Part shown: in pieces, positions 36,724 to 48,816 of the stretch
How positions within the stretch are numbered: the first letter of the stretch is position 1
Layout of the letters: every line of letters starts with the position of its first letter
DNA from: Deltaproteobacteria bacterium
GTDB lineage: Bacteria; Desulfobacterota; Binatia; UBA9968
Direction: 5' to 3'
Assembly: GCA_005879605.1 (NCBI GenBank)
Contig: VBKE01000016.1
Location: 1-57,866 of the forward strand
Length of the DNA: 57,866 bases
The notes under the pieces: generated by a model
The model's input: only the letters and a program-made list of their open reading frames with translations
What the model was told of the DNA's origin: nothing
Database searches by the model: none
Translations under genes and position numbers: made by a program

Positions 36724-38378
36724 CTAACAGAAGCCGATGCGACCGATGCGCGAGCCCCATATCGTTTGACTATTGATCTTCTCGTTCACGATCCAAGCCC
36801 GGCGGCCGGCATCGCATGTGCCGCCGGTAATTGAATACGCTTTCGGGTCCAGAGTAACCGCCGAGTAATCGCCCCACCGAAAATTAGTATAAAAAGTAGG
36901 ACTTGTGAATAACACGGTCCCGCCCGGAGCAGCATTCATAGAGCCCGCCGCGTCACCTGACTCCCGACCCGAGAACATCACCCGTGCATTAATACTATTC
37001 GCTGGGTCCGTGGACGACCAAGTGACGAATGCTTCGCCCAAGTCGTTCACCGCGATGGAGGCGTTCCAGTCATGCGAACTGCCGCTGGCGAAGAAGAGGC
37101 CACTCTGGAGGACCGTGTCCGCATCGGTGTCGAATTCATAGAAACGGGGTGTGGGAAAAATCCCATCAACATCGATAGTGTGCACGTTCCAGAGCGAATC
37201 ACCAATCTGCGTGCTTGCGTTGACGAATCTCGCGTCGAGCGTGTCGAGACGGCGGCGGTTCCGGGCTGCGATGCGTTTTGTGGAATCGTGTATGAATCCA
37301 CGGTTATGGTGGAAGCGACAAGGCCAGCATCAAAACTTCGGCTGGAATTCGTAAGCGTGTACTTCGTTATTGCGGTGCCGCCGACGGCCGGTGGGGCCGC
37401 GACGAGGAAGGTATTGGAGCTATCATCCAGGACGATCGGCGGCGCGAGGGTTCCGTCAAGGCCGGTGAAGATCGGAACGCTAAAGCCCAGACCGTTATAA
37501 AGCCTGGCCTTGGCTACGGCGAACATTTCGGCGTATTGGAAAACATCAGACGAATTGAAGACGTTCCCGGTGAAGATCACCGCATCCTGGTCCAGACCGA
37601 CCTGCGGATAATCGAAAATATCGCCGTTGTCGAAGATGTCCATGTCTACCTCGTATTTGAAGAACGCCCCCGCGGGATTACCGGTTTTGGAGGCCGCAAT
37701 GAAAAAGAACTGCTCAGTCGAAGTTGTGTTAAGCTGGTCGGCCGTGATCACCCAGCGGTCCCACGTACGATCGTACACCACACGCGGATCGAATAGAAAC
37801 GTGGCTGCGGAAGACGGGATGCCGAAAAAGGCGTTCAGCGACATGCTCTTAACCAACGTGCCGGCCTTTGTGTAAATGCTTATCCGGCTATTGGTTATTT
37901 CGACGAAATTGTTCAATCCGACCGCGCCGTGGGTATCGGGTGGGGCGCATACAAATGGTTGGCACGACGTTCCCTCGGCGACCCCGTTGAAATTAACCCC
38001 CGCCAACGCCGGGGGCGCAAGAGGCGCGGGCGCACTTGTAGCGGGCCTCGCTGTCGCACCGGTTGCCACGGCCTGTTTCGCCGCCTGATAACTAGAAGCA
38101 TCCGTAGTGGGCCTAAAGGACGGCACCACAGTCCCGGGCTGTACTGGACCCATGCTGGTCTTAGCCTGATCGATCTCTTCCGGCGTACGTGACACTGCCG
38201 CTTTCGCCGTTAATGTGGCTGTTGGCTTGATTAAAGTGCGCGAACCTTGCGCGCCAGCGGTCCGCTGCAAGGCCGGCGTTAGTATGACAAAGCCAACCAC
38301 CGCCAGGACAGGCAAGCGAGTGTTGGAAAACAATCCGCTTTTTAAAGCAGCCAAGATTTTAATTCTAATACCGTTCAT
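36724..38378 (-). pseudogene. large exported protein of unknown function, interrupted by one frameshift
   Basis: Two open frames, 37047-38378 and 36724-37185, join into one protein of about 551 residues if a single base is restored near 37250: before it the frame reads ASQPGTAAVS, after it DTLDARFVNASTQIGDSLWN and VHTIDVDGIFPTPRF. The N-terminus has a signal peptide (hydrophobic LPVLAVVGFVILTPAL, cleavage near AGAQ) after AAGGAG ahead of ATG 38378. The mature part has CAPPDTHGAVGLNNFVEITN, DPRVVYDRTWDRWVI and repeating WD/asp-rich strands, suggesting a beta-propeller-like fold. Ends in RIGFC. No function known to me. Frameshift could also be an assembly error. Confidence 0.65.
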
Positions 38379-38494
38379 TTTGTCTCCTTTTAGTTTCCTG
38401 ATGCCTGTAATTAACTGCGCCGAGAAGGCCCAAAGGGATGATATCTTCCTCCCTTGCCTCTGTTTCTGTTCCTTCTCAAGAAAAAATTTTTCGC

Positions 38495-38523
38495 AGTGTG
38501 CTTTAGATTGGGATTTTTGTCAA
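38495..38523 (-). promoter_or_regulatory. possible promoter of the exported-protein gene
   Basis: Minus strand: TTGACA (38518-38523), 17 bases, CACACT (38495-38500). The -35 is perfect but the -10 weak. A second TTGACA lies 18 bases upstream (38541-38546). Confidence 0.3.
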
Positions 38524-38813
38524 GATTTTTATGGATTGATGTCAAATAAGAATTAAAAGTGAACCGTTTTTGAGGAATTTAAAATTTAAAAGTGAACTCC
38601 TTATGAGAGCCATGTTCGAGATCAAGATCGAGGTTGTTGTTATTCCTTATTTGCTTAAAACGTTCACTTCTCCTCAGGCCAAAGACACGTTCCACCGTTA
38701 TTTGACCTGTTGTTTGGCTTTCACCAGCCCGAAACAGCCGACTGAAAGGGAGTTCAGTTTTAATTTTTAAACAGTTCACTTTTAAATTTTAGCCAACAGA
38801 TTTTTATGGATTG
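38523..38813. repeat. 16-bp direct repeats flanking a 259-bp insert
   Basis: AGATTTTTATGGATTG occurs at 38523-38538 and again at 38798-38813. The segment between them contains the inverted-repeat element described separately. The arrangement looks like a target duplication or a deletion/duplication scar next to the broken sulfotransferase gene. Confidence 0.5.
38580..38791. mobile_element. 212-bp element with perfect 19-bp terminal inverted repeats
   Basis: TAAAATTTAAAAGTGAACT at 38580-38598 is exactly matched in reverse complement at 38773-38791. A partial extra copy (ATTAAAAGTGAACC) lies just left of it at 38552-38565. Both strands are open for about 66 codons (38570-38770 plus, 38579-38779 minus), but neither product is recognised. 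Size, AT-rich ends and lack of a known transposase suggest a MITE or the remains of a larger element. Confidence 0.55.
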
Positions 38814-39083
38814 CAAAGAAGGCAAACGGTTCATTTCCTGGGTATTGGGAAGACCGGTGGCAGCACCATAAAGCACGCTTTGAAACGACATTCGGTAACC
38901 CGCGAGCATGTCATTAGGCGGCACGGTCACAGGAAAACAGTCAGAGAAATCCCCGTCGGAGAGAAAGTTATTTTTTTCTTACGAGATCTCTTGTCTCGTT
39001 TTGTTAGTGGGCTTTATAATAGGCTACGGCAAGGGCGGCCGAAATATTCCTTGCTTCATGTTGGCAGTATGCCCAACGGGTAA
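38811..39083 (+). pseudogene. truncated sulfotransferase (Sulfotransfer_2-like)
   Basis: 90 codons from TTG 38811. HFLGIGKTGGSTIKHALKRH is the PAPS-loop start of this carbohydrate sulfotransferase family, followed by IPVGEKVIFFLRDLLSRFVS (the 3'-phosphate region) and GLYNRLRQGRPKY. A stop follows far short of the usual 200+ residues; 39084-39294 keeps only fragmentary coding traces (for example YRDLKLFF). The start is abutted by a repeat at 38798-38813, and no ribosome site is seen. It is a different subfamily from the two sulfotransferases at 27-29 kb. Confidence 0.65.
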
Positions 39084-39285
39084 ATGATCGGAATGAAATT
39101 CGGGCTTGACGTGCATCCCGTTGGATTATCAAATGCAAGGTCAGGTCGATAATTTAGAATTAGTTTACCGCGACTTAAAATTATTCTTTAATTTAGTGGT
39201 GTCTTTCATGGACATTGCTGGCCCAGCAGTCACAGATTTGTTGCAAAGGCAATTTCTTCGTTTAGTGTTCGCAAGTCAACCATAG

Positions 39286-41862
<2,577 letters not shown>

Positions 41863-41879
<17 letters not shown>

Positions 41880-43068
41880 GGTTACCTTGCCGGCAAACCT
41901 CCATTAAACAAGCCTCCAATTTATGAAAATGATTCTTCCAGGAATACGCCTCGCCTAAACACCGTGCCTCCACCACCGTTTCCGGCTCCCGGCATTTGCC
42001 TATCATATGAAGCAACTTTGCTTTCAGCTCGGCCACGTCATCGGGCCTTTCTATAACTCCCTCTGCAAGCGATCCCGTCAGCACTTCAGCTGCACCCACG
42101 CTGCGACTGACGACAACGGGCAGGCCGGACGCCAAAGCTTCAAGTATCACGTTGCCAAATGCCTCCTGTATCGAAGGTAAAGCTAGCAAATCCGCGGCAC
42201 CGTAAAATCTTTCGACCTTATCTTGCCGACCAAAAAAAATAATCCGACCGGGCGCCTGTTTTGTCGCCCAGGCCTTGTACGCTCTCATTCGTGCGTCGTC
42301 CCCCACCACAAGCAAGCAACTATCTTTCAAACTGGCTGAACCCCAAACACCAAGCAAGCGATCCAATCCCTTTCGCCGAAATCCGCTGCCGACGAACAAA
42401 ACCACCGTGGCCTCCAAGGGAATCCCCCATTCATTTCGAATTGCGTCTCGCCACTTCGCACGCAAGGAGGGATGGAAGCGTTGTGGGTCGACTCCATTAT
42501 ATAAAACCGCGATTTTGTCCTTCGGAACCGCGTAGGCGACCCCGAGTTCGCGCTTTACTTCCTGAGAAACGGCGATCGCTTTTTTGAATCCCCCGGCGCC
42601 AAACTGCCGTTTTTCGATCGCTAATACGCTGCGATGATAAACGCTGAAGTTTTGCCAGATACGCCGTCTCAGTCCCGCTTGTTTCCTCAACCTTTGAAGA
42701 AATACTTTGTGAGAACCGCCCCCACTGCGCAGCACATCCTGGGCCATCATCCGCCCAAAGCTGACGACGACGTCGCAATTGAATTTTTGCACGATCTTCG
42801 GAGCGTGCAGAGCAAAACTCCAGAGCTCGGCGGTTCTGCCAAAGGGTAGAACTGGCACCTTGTGGGCAAACGTCCCGCTTGGAGGTTCAATGGCGAATTC
42901 GCTGCAGAACAGATGAATTTCATGTCCCAAGTCTCTTAACCCTTTGGCCGTCAGATGAAAATCTCGTTCAGTGCCTCCCCTCTCATCTAGTCGCTTATGG
43001 CAAAGCGCGATCCGCATATGGTGTCCAACAGCGCTTCGCGGTGCACTGTCCTCGTCAACAGCCAACAT
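41863..43068 (-). CDS. GT4-family glycosyltransferase, WaaG-like, copy B
   Basis: 401 residues, partner of kinase copy B. Contains the same WaaG-type landmarks as copy A (RIALCHKRLDERGGTERDF, GSGFRRKGLDRLLG, IQEAFGNVILEALASGLPVV). The first 170 residues and the central GSASLKDSCLLVVGDDAR block are almost identical to copy A, while residues about 175-225 and the last 120 differ at many positions (for example VAYAVPKDKIAVLYNGVDPQ versus TAYGIPEQKIVVLHNGVDQT). It probably transfers a hexose to the LPS core. Followed 83 bases upstream by the kinase at 43152. Confidence 0.87.
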
Positions 43069-43151
43069 TGTTACCCGACGATAATCCTAATCGCTTCAAC
43101 GGACATCGGTAAGTCAAACAAACTAACGTTTTTCCCATCCCACACCCGCAT

Positions 43152-44012
43152 CTAAGAAGCCGTCTTCCCTTCCCATCGCATCAGCTTCCTGAAATCGACC
43201 GTCGCGTCAACAGCATCGCATTCCTTTCGCCGTTGGCGTGTTTTCATCTCGAGCCAATGGAGTAAACGGCGATCGACCAATCTCAGGCTTCGGTAGCCCA
43301 AATAGTGGTGAAAAAACCGCATGCGGTCCTGGAGAGAAATTCCCGGCAAGGGAAAACGATTCAGTTGAACTAAATTTCGTTTCCATGACGATTGCGGCAG
43401 CCAGCGTGGATAGCGTCGGGTTCGATCGTTGTCCATAAAATAAAATCGGCCAATGGCTCCGTCGTTTTCTGAAATCAAAATATTAGAAGGCACGAGATCT
43501 CCATGGACAAAACCAAGTCGATGCAAGCGTCGAACCTGCTCCGCGAGACGCCTTAGCGAATCTCTTTTGTTCGCCAAACCGAGGGAATTTTGCCCAAAGC
43601 GATTCCGCAGGAATTCTGGAAGGGTTTGCCCATGAACTTCTAAGGTAACAACGAAAGCTCGCCGCAATCTTCGAACCCGCCGAGCTTCTCCAGCGGCGAT
43701 CACCGTTGGGACGTCAAATCCGGCCCGCGCCAACGCGGCGTTTTGCCGCAAGGAGCGAAATGCTTTCGATTGTCGAACGACGTCTTTCAAACTGGCGATG
43801 CCCTTGGAGCGATGAAAAACCTTCAAATATAAGATGCCACCATGCGTTAAATCGGGATAGTCCAGTCTAAGTGTTTGAGGATGCTTAGATGAAGGCTGGC
43901 GTTCGACCAGCTCCAAAACCCGACGCTGCAACTCTTTACTCCAACTTTGCGAAAGAACGGCAAAGCTCCAATTTTCCCGATGGAAACATTGATAGTTAGG
44001 CGCGTACGCCAT
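43152..44012 (-). CDS. lipopolysaccharide kinase family protein (WaaP/InaA-like)
   Basis: 286 residues, kinase fold. Seen: YLKVFHRSKG (ATP-site Lys, about 62-71), GFVHGDLVPSNILI (catalytic loop HGDLxxxN, about 190-203) and FYFMDNDRTRRYPRW (metal-binding DND). This is the pattern of WaaP-type core heptose kinases and relatives. The start overlaps the GT9 stop by 17 bases. Its last 20 codons also occur as an orphan relic at 33937-34003, showing that this locus was the source of a duplicated segment. Confidence 0.82.
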   Translation of the reverse strand: MAYAPNYQCFHRENWSFAVLSQSWSKELQRRVLELVERQPSSKHPQTLRLDYPDLTHGGILYLKVFHRSKGIASLKDVVRQSKAFRSLRQNAALARAGFDVPTVIAAGEARRVRRLRRAFVVTLEVHGQTLPEFLRNRFGQNSLGLANKRDSLRRLAEQVRRLHRLGFVHGDLVPSNILISENDGAIGRFYFMDNDRTRRYPRWLPQSSWKRNLVQLNRFPLPGISLQDRMRFFHHYLGYRSLRLVDRRLLHWLEMKTRQRRKECDAVDATVDFRKLMRWEGKTAS

Positions 44013-45048
44013 CGCTCACGCCCGCCAAAGAACCCCGCGCCAGCGCGATCCGAATCTTGCCGGCAATTTCTTCTTTTTCGATTGACTGCATGCAAATTCG
44101 CCCGATGGGACAGCTCTTCAGGTAACACGGCACGCAAGGCGCCTTCCCTTGGATGGTTAGTTCCTCAAAGCCGTATGGACCCGTGCGCAGCGGACTCGTC
44201 GCTCCCCAGAGTGAAACGACGGGCGTACCCACGGCAGCCGCGATGTGCATGAGACCTGTGTCCGGCCCCACGGCTATCCTGGCTCTGGCGATGACCCCGA
44301 TGGCTTCGCGAAGCGACGTGCGACCGACCAGGTTCGTGACGGAAACGCCAGTCTCGATGATTTCTCCAGCCAAACCGCCGTCATCCTTACCACCCAGCAA
44401 AACGACATCCAGTTTATGCCGTTCTTGAATCAGGCGCGCACATTCGGCGGCCTGCGAAGGAAACCATTGTTTACTCTCCCATCGGCTACCGACAAATAGC
44501 ACCGCGTAAGAGCGGTTCACGTTGCCCAGATGGCGCCCCACCGAAGATTCTTCCTGCTCTGTCAATTTAAAGTTCCACTCGATCGGACGCGGATTCAAGC
44601 CGAGATACTCGGCAAATTTTAAATAATGTTCCAGCTTGGAAATCACGTCACCCGTCTCGGGAATGAAGTGGTTGTTAAAAATCCAGTTGAATTCCTTGCA
44701 GTCCAACCGGTGGAATCCCACTCGATGGGGGGCTCCGGACCAACGGCTAATGAAGCCGCTTTTAAAATGGCGCTGAAGATCCAGCACTAAGTCGAAGCGC
44801 TTCGAGCGAATTTTTCTTAAAAAAGGGCCGAATGTGCTCCACCACCGACGTCGATCAAACAAAATCACCTCATCCAGCCCCGGATAATTTTCAACCAACG
44901 GAAAAGACGGGGTTTCCACCGTCCACGACAAGGTGGCTTTCGGAAATCCCCGGCGAATGAGATTTGCCAAAGGCAAGGCGCGCGTGACATCGCCGATGGA
45001 TCCGTGCAGCACGATCAGGATATTCTTTGGATCAAATGTCACGCCCAT
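43996..45048 (-). CDS. GT9-family heptosyltransferase (WaaC-like)
   Basis: 350-residue ADP-heptose-dependent transferase adding heptose to the Kdo or core. Seen: ILIVLHGSIGDVTRALPLAN (about 10-29), VLFVGSRWESKQW (WF-rich sugar-binding turn), LVGRTSLREAIGVIARARIA and GPDTGLMHIAAAVGTPVVSL (about 258-277), the GT9 signature, then ATSPLRTGPYG. Which of WaaC, WaaF or WaaQ it matches best cannot be settled without alignment; the neighbour at 45877 looks more WaaF-like. Overlaps kdkA by 17 bases. Confidence 0.86.
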   Translation of the reverse strand: MGVTFDPKNILIVLHGSIGDVTRALPLANLIRRGFPKATLSWTVETPSFPLVENYPGLDEVILFDRRRWWSTFGPFLRKIRSKRFDLVLDLQRHFKSGFISRWSGAPHRVGFHRLDCKEFNWIFNNHFIPETGDVISKLEHYLKFAEYLGLNPRPIEWNFKLTEQEESSVGRHLGNVNRSYAVLFVGSRWESKQWFPSQAAECARLIQERHKLDVVLLGGKDDGGLAGEIIETGVSVTNLVGRTSLREAIGVIARARIAVGPDTGLMHIAAAVGTPVVSLWGATSPLRTGPYGFEELTIQGKAPCVPCYLKSCPIGRICMQSIEKEEIAGKIRIALARGSLAGVSDGVRA

Positions 45049-45811
45049 CAGCCTTTCGGTAAAAGCTCAGGAATTGCTCCCAATGATCTGCGGAAAAATA
45101 CTTTTGCTCGGGATCGAATTTCCGTACAGACCTTAGAAGACGGTCAAAGTTTCTCTTGGCCAACTCGCGGGGAAGGCTGCTCAAAAAAAGCTTGGCTTTA
45201 TCAAAGTCGATAATATACCCTTGAATGCCATGAGGCTCCATGCAAATTAAAATATTCTTGAGATTTAAGTCACGATGGTAAACGCCCCCGCGGTGCAGGG
45301 ACCACAAACTTTTGGCCACCGTTTGTAAAACCCGTTCCGCTCCAAGCTCGCTAATAAGACCGCTATGGAATACCGACCAAAGATCTCGCGCCTCTTTCAG
45401 CTCACGGGTTACCAGCCACCCGCGATACAAGGGCCCCCAAATAGGCTCGACACAAGCGCCATACACCTCGACGGTAGCGATACCACGCCGACGCAGTTCT
45501 TCGGTGATGGCGAGCTCTCGAAAGGGTCGCGGAGGCCAGGTAAAAAACACCCTTCCACTTATATGACGAAATAGGCCGCCATGCCGATACGTTCGAATAA
45601 GCGCGGTTTGTCCGCCTGGTAATTGGAGGGATCTTAATTTCTCTCTTCCCTCAAACCGACTCGGTTCTGCTTGAGCGGAGATATCTCGGCACGTAGCGAT
45701 GCTGATTGACGGCTCTTGATCGTGCCGCACGACCAGTCGAGTCCCACGATCATCTACAATCCTCTTAAAACCCGGCGGGACTTCACCCCAGATCCGAGAG
45801 TCCTTGAGCAT
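45032..45811 (-). CDS. kdkA: Kdo kinase-like protein (3-deoxy-D-manno-octulosonic acid kinase)
   Basis: Phosphorylates Kdo of the LPS inner core in organisms with a single Kdo. Seen: TYRHGGLFRHISGRVFF, RPFRELAITEELRRRGIATV (about 95-115), YRGWLVTREL, GVYHRDLNLKNILI (catalytic loop) and YIIDFDKAKLF (metal site DFD). This order matches KdkA. Start: the frame opens at TTG 45859, but ATG 45811 has AGGA upstream and gives 259 residues, near the family length. Member of the waaF-kdkA-GT9-kinase run. Confidence 0.82.
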   Translation of the reverse strand: MLKDSRIWGEVPPGFKRIVDDRGTRLVVRHDQEPSISIATCRDISAQAEPSRFEGREKLRSLQLPGGQTALIRTYRHGGLFRHISGRVFFTWPPRPFRELAITEELRRRGIATVEVYGACVEPIWGPLYRGWLVTRELKEARDLWSVFHSGLISELGAERVLQTVAKSLWSLHRGGVYHRDLNLKNILICMEPHGIQGYIIDFDKAKLFLSSLPRELAKRNFDRLLRSVRKFDPEQKYFSADHWEQFLSFYRKADGRDI

Positions 45812-45876
45812 TCCTGGACAGATCCTATTTTGTATTGCCGGTAAATTGGCTGAGTACAATTTGGGAAATCAAAACG

Positions 45877-46977
45877 TCAGAGGTAAACAGACTCGGGCCT
45901 GAATAGGCTTGAATCGACAGATGGTATTTTTGAGTCCCGATCGATCAACCGCTTTACCGCTTGGAATACATTTTCCGGTTTGATTAGACGTATACAATCT
46001 TCGGTTCCCAAGGGACAGCGCCTTCCGCCATGGGAGGCGCAAGGCCGACAAGGAAGCTCCTTTCCCAATACGATGGAATTGGCCGAGTAAGGATAAAATC
46101 CAAGCTCGGGTATTGTGGCACAGAAAATCGCAACGGTCGGAACGTTTCGTGCCACGGCGATGTGCATCGGTCCGCTGTCGTTCGTCACAAGCACGCGGCA
46201 AAGGCCCAAAGCGGCCGGCAGTTCCCGCAAGCCGATCCTCCCGACCAGGTTGGCCGCCGAGCCACCACTCAGACCACAAATCCTCGATACGATTGCAGCG
46301 TCCTGTGGCCCGCCAAAAAGAAGCACCTCGCAATCATAATGCTGCTTGAATAACTCGATCAATCGCGCGAATCCCTCCGCCGTCCATCGCTTCGTCGGCC
46401 AAACGGAGCCCGGGTTCACACCCAGAATCGGCTTTTCCAGATCGACTCCCAAGGATAACAGCAGCCGATTGACGGAATCTTGCTGGGCCGGGTTCACCGG
46501 CAGATGCAAAATGCGCTGGCATTCCTCGGATTTTATGCCGAAGGCTTCCAATATGGACAGATTCCTCTCAACGTCATGCCGTTCGGCGTCTCGATGCACC
46601 CGACGATTAAACAAAACCGCTCCTCTGCTCTGACGAAAGCCGACGCGGTAGGGTATGCGGGCGAGATACAACAACAGCGCACTGCGGAGAGATTTGTGCG
46701 GCGTCAACGCCATGGTAAACGCCTTCTCTCTCAAAGCCTTTGCTTTCCGCCACAAACCCTGCAAACCCTTATCAGCCCCTTTTTTGTCATCAACGATTAT
46801 TTCATCGACACCTGGGTAGTCCTGCAAAAGCTCCTTTCCCAGCGGGCTACATAGAACGGCTAAGTTGGTTGAAGGAAAGCGCAGCTTAATTTCCGCAAGG
46901 AGCGGGAGAGTAAGAACCGTATCGCCCAGAAAGCTAGTCTGAAGAACTAGAACCTTTTCCCAGTTTGCTGAATTCAT
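45877..46977 (-). CDS. ADP-heptose:LPS heptosyltransferase (WaaF-like, GT9)
   Basis: 366 residues. Seen: KVLVLQTSFLGDTVLTLPLL (about 8-27), SARSALLLYLARIPYRVGF-like acceptor helix, LGVNPGSVWPTKRW (about 184-197) and VTNDSGPMHIAVARNVPTVA (about 258-277). The 'NPGSxWxTKRW' and 'TSFLGD' patterns are those of heptosyltransferase II. The last 20 residues are not conserved-looking. Starts at ATG 46977, two bases after the Trm112-like stop. Confidence 0.87.
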   Translation of the reverse strand: MNSANWEKVLVLQTSFLGDTVLTLPLLAEIKLRFPSTNLAVLCSPLGKELLQDYPGVDEIIVDDKKGADKGLQGLWRKAKALREKAFTMALTPHKSLRSALLLYLARIPYRVGFRQSRGAVLFNRRVHRDAERHDVERNLSILEAFGIKSEECQRILHLPVNPAQQDSVNRLLLSLGVDLEKPILGVNPGSVWPTKRWTAEGFARLIELFKQHYDCEVLLFGGPQDAAIVSRICGLSGGSAANLVGRIGLRELPAALGLCRVLVTNDSGPMHIAVARNVPTVAIFCATIPELGFYPYSANSIVLGKELPCRPCASHGGRRCPLGTEDCIRLIKPENVFQAVKRLIDRDSKIPSVDSSLFRPESVYL

Positions 46978-46979
46978 TA

Positions 46980-47147
46980 CTACAATCGAATGGCTTCATC
47001 GATCAACATCACCGGGATATCGTCCTTTATCGGGTACATTAGACGACAAGCATCACACACGAGACCGTCACCCTTCTGATTCAGGTGAATGTCGCCCTTG
47101 CACTTGGGGCAAGCTAAAATGTCCAACAGCTCCTTACTGATTGCCAT
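46980..47147 (-). CDS. Trm112-like small zinc-ribbon protein
   Basis: 55 residues, found by direct translation: begins MAISKELLDILACPKCKGDI, has a second pair CDAC at 31-34 and ends YPIKDDIPVMLIDEAIRL. This is the bacterial Trm112/YcaR family, often encoded next to lpxK/kdsB in LPS operons; the eukaryotic relative activates methyltransferases, the bacterial role is unclear. ATG 47147 is chosen over ATG 47153 since AGGAG lies at proper distance. Two bases separate it from waaF; it is the first gene after a likely promoter at 47243. Confidence 0.88.
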   Translation of the reverse strand: MAISKELLDILACPKCKGDIHLNQKGDGLVCDACRLMYPIKDDIPVMLIDEAIRL

Positions 47148-47242
47148 AGCCATGCTCTCCTAAAGCTTAATTTCGGCGGATATTGCTTCAGTCGCAGTAA
47201 ATTGATCTTTCGGTGAAACAGCAAGCTAGCCGATAAGGCTGA

Positions 47243-47271
47243 ATTTTTCAAATTAGCTCCCACAGTGTCAA
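47243..47271 (-). promoter_or_regulatory. putative promoter of the Trm112/heptosyltransferase run
   Basis: Minus strand: TTGACA (47266-47271), 17-base spacer, AAAAAT (47243-47248), in the 134-base gap after the epimerase gene. A leader of about 90 bases precedes ATG 47147. Confidence 0.45.
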
Positions 47272-47281
47272 TCCACATGAT

Positions 47282-48223
47282 TCAATAAGCAACCGTGGTG
47301 ATCCATTCCCACTCGCGGGCCAGCCCTTCTTCTAATCCGATTTGAGGGGAATATCCAAGTTTGCTTCGCGCCTCCTCGAGCCTCGCTCGCGTGTGGCGCA
47401 CATCTCCGCTTTGGCGGTCGCATCGCTTTAGATTCGCTTTCCGGCCGGAGATCTTTTCGACTAATGCAATCGCCTGCAAAAGACTCGTTTCCGAACCTCC
47501 CCCGAGATTAAAGACCTCTCCGGCGCCCGGGTAAAAAGCCGCCTTTAGGATTCCATCGACAATATCGGAACAAAAGGTAAAATCCCGGGTCTGTTCGCCG
47601 TCATCGAATAGCGGGACCTCTTCGCCGCGATGCAAGGCACGCATAAAAATGTGGAAGAACATATCAGGCCGCTGCCTGGGGCCATAGACCGTGAAAAAGC
47701 GCAACGATACCGCCGGCACACCAAAGGCTTTCCAATAGAGATACGCTAAGTGTTCCGCCGCGAGCTTGGTGACTCCGTAAGGGGACACCGGCCGAGTTCC
47801 GCCTTCCTCTCGCATCGGCAGATCGTCGGTGTCGCCATAAACAGAAGAGGAAGAAGCATAGACGAACTTTCGTAGCTTCGAGCCTTTTCCCGCTTCGAGC
47901 AACATCTGGGTCGCCCTGATATTGTTTTCTGAGTAACGGGCAAACTCTTCGCCCCAACTCGAGCGAACGCCGGGCTGCGCTGCCAGATGAAAAACATATG
48001 AGATATCATCGAGCAGCGGCTGCAAATCCAAACCCAAAAGGTCTTGATGGAGAAATGAAAATTTTCGATGATGCAAAACATTAGAAAGATTCTTTTCCTT
48101 AAATGGCCGCGGGTAATTATCGAGAAAGCTGTCGATGCCCACGACCTCATGATCGAGAGCAAGAAGCTTTTCCGCAAGATGGGATCCGATAAAACCGGCG
48201 ACTCCAGTGACTAATGATTTCAA
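47282..48223 (-). CDS. NAD-dependent nucleotide-sugar epimerase/dehydratase
   Basis: 313-residue extended SDR. Seen: VTGVAGFIGSHLAEKLL (about 5-21), HLAAQPGVRSSW, YASSSSVYGD, the catalytic YGVTK (about 146-150) and RFFTVYGPRQRPDM. The last motif and overall length fit UDP-glucuronate 4-epimerase or UDP-glucose/GlcNAc 4-epimerase groups; the exact substrate cannot be assigned. It may make galacturonate or galactose for the core. Two bases from gmhB, same strand. Confidence 0.83.
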   Translation of the reverse strand: MKSLVTGVAGFIGSHLAEKLLALDHEVVGIDSFLDNYPRPFKEKNLSNVLHHRKFSFLHQDLLGLDLQPLLDDISYVFHLAAQPGVRSSWGEEFARYSENNIRATQMLLEAGKGSKLRKFVYASSSSVYGDTDDLPMREEGGTRPVSPYGVTKLAAEHLAYLYWKAFGVPAVSLRFFTVYGPRQRPDMFFHIFMRALHRGEEVPLFDDGEQTRDFTFCSDIVDGILKAAFYPGAGEVFNLGGGSETSLLQAIALVEKISGRKANLKRCDRQSGDVRHTRARLEEARSKLGYSPQIGLEEGLAREWEWITTVAY

Positions 48224-48225
48224 CG

Positions 48226-48816
48226 CTATGTTTCCTTTCTAGTCATGGGATCGCAGCTATTAATAATCCAGTTGGCGGCCTGCCACAGATTCTTCACGCA
48301 ATGAGCTTTGGGCGTTACACTTTTTTCCTTATGAAACTCCGGATCACAAATCCAAATGCCCTCGGCGCCAACTCGTTCAGCGAGTTCGAGATCAGTGACT
48401 TGGTCCCCCACAACGTAAGAAATAGATGGATCGATCGCCAAATCCTCCGAAGCTCGCCGTATCATACCCGTCTTGGGTTTGCGACAATCACACTCTACTC
48501 TATACGAGCCGATCCCTTCTGTCGGATGGTGCGGGCAATAATAGATCCCATCTAACGGGGCCTCGCTTTGGGCGAGGCGCTCACCAAGAACCTGGTTAAT
48601 CTTGAGCAAATCTGCTTCGGCCAGTCGACCGCGTGCCACGGCGGATTGATTGGATATGACGACCACCTTAAAGCCCTTTGCCCGCAGCAGTCGAACGGCC
48701 TCCGGGACGCGGGGTAAAATTTCCAATTGATCTTCACGAGACAAATAACCAACGTCACGGATTAAGGTACCGTCTCGATCTAGAAAAACCGCAGCCGTCC
48801 TTGACGAGACATTCAT
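48226..48816 (-). CDS. gmhB: D-glycero-beta-D-manno-heptose-1,7-bisphosphate 7-phosphatase
   Basis: HAD phosphatase of ADP-heptose synthesis between rfaE1 and rfaE2 steps. 196 residues: AVFLDRDGTLIRD (about 9-21, DxDGT), VVISNQSAVARG, the zinc-site series YYCPHHPTEG and ECDCRKPKTG (Cys-x-His and Cys-x-Cys), and VGDQVTDLELA. The zinc loop is diagnostic. It overlaps lpxK by four bases. gmhA (sedoheptulose isomerase) is not in this window. Confidence 0.92.
   Translation of the reverse strand: MNVSSRTAAVFLDRDGTLIRDVGYLSREDQLEILPRVPEAVRLLRAKGFKVVVISNQSAVARGRLAEADLLKINQVLGERLAQSEAPLDGIYYCPHHPTEGIGSYRVECDCRKPKTGMIRRASEDLAIDPSISYVVGDQVTDLELAERVGAEGIWICDPEFHKEKSVTPKAHCVKNLWQAANWIINSCDPMTRKET

Noticed and set aside
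38570..38779. 66-codon frames on both strands inside the inverted-repeat element as genes
   Set aside because: Neither product resembles a transposase or any protein I recognise, and both are products of the palindromic layout; treated as part of the element.
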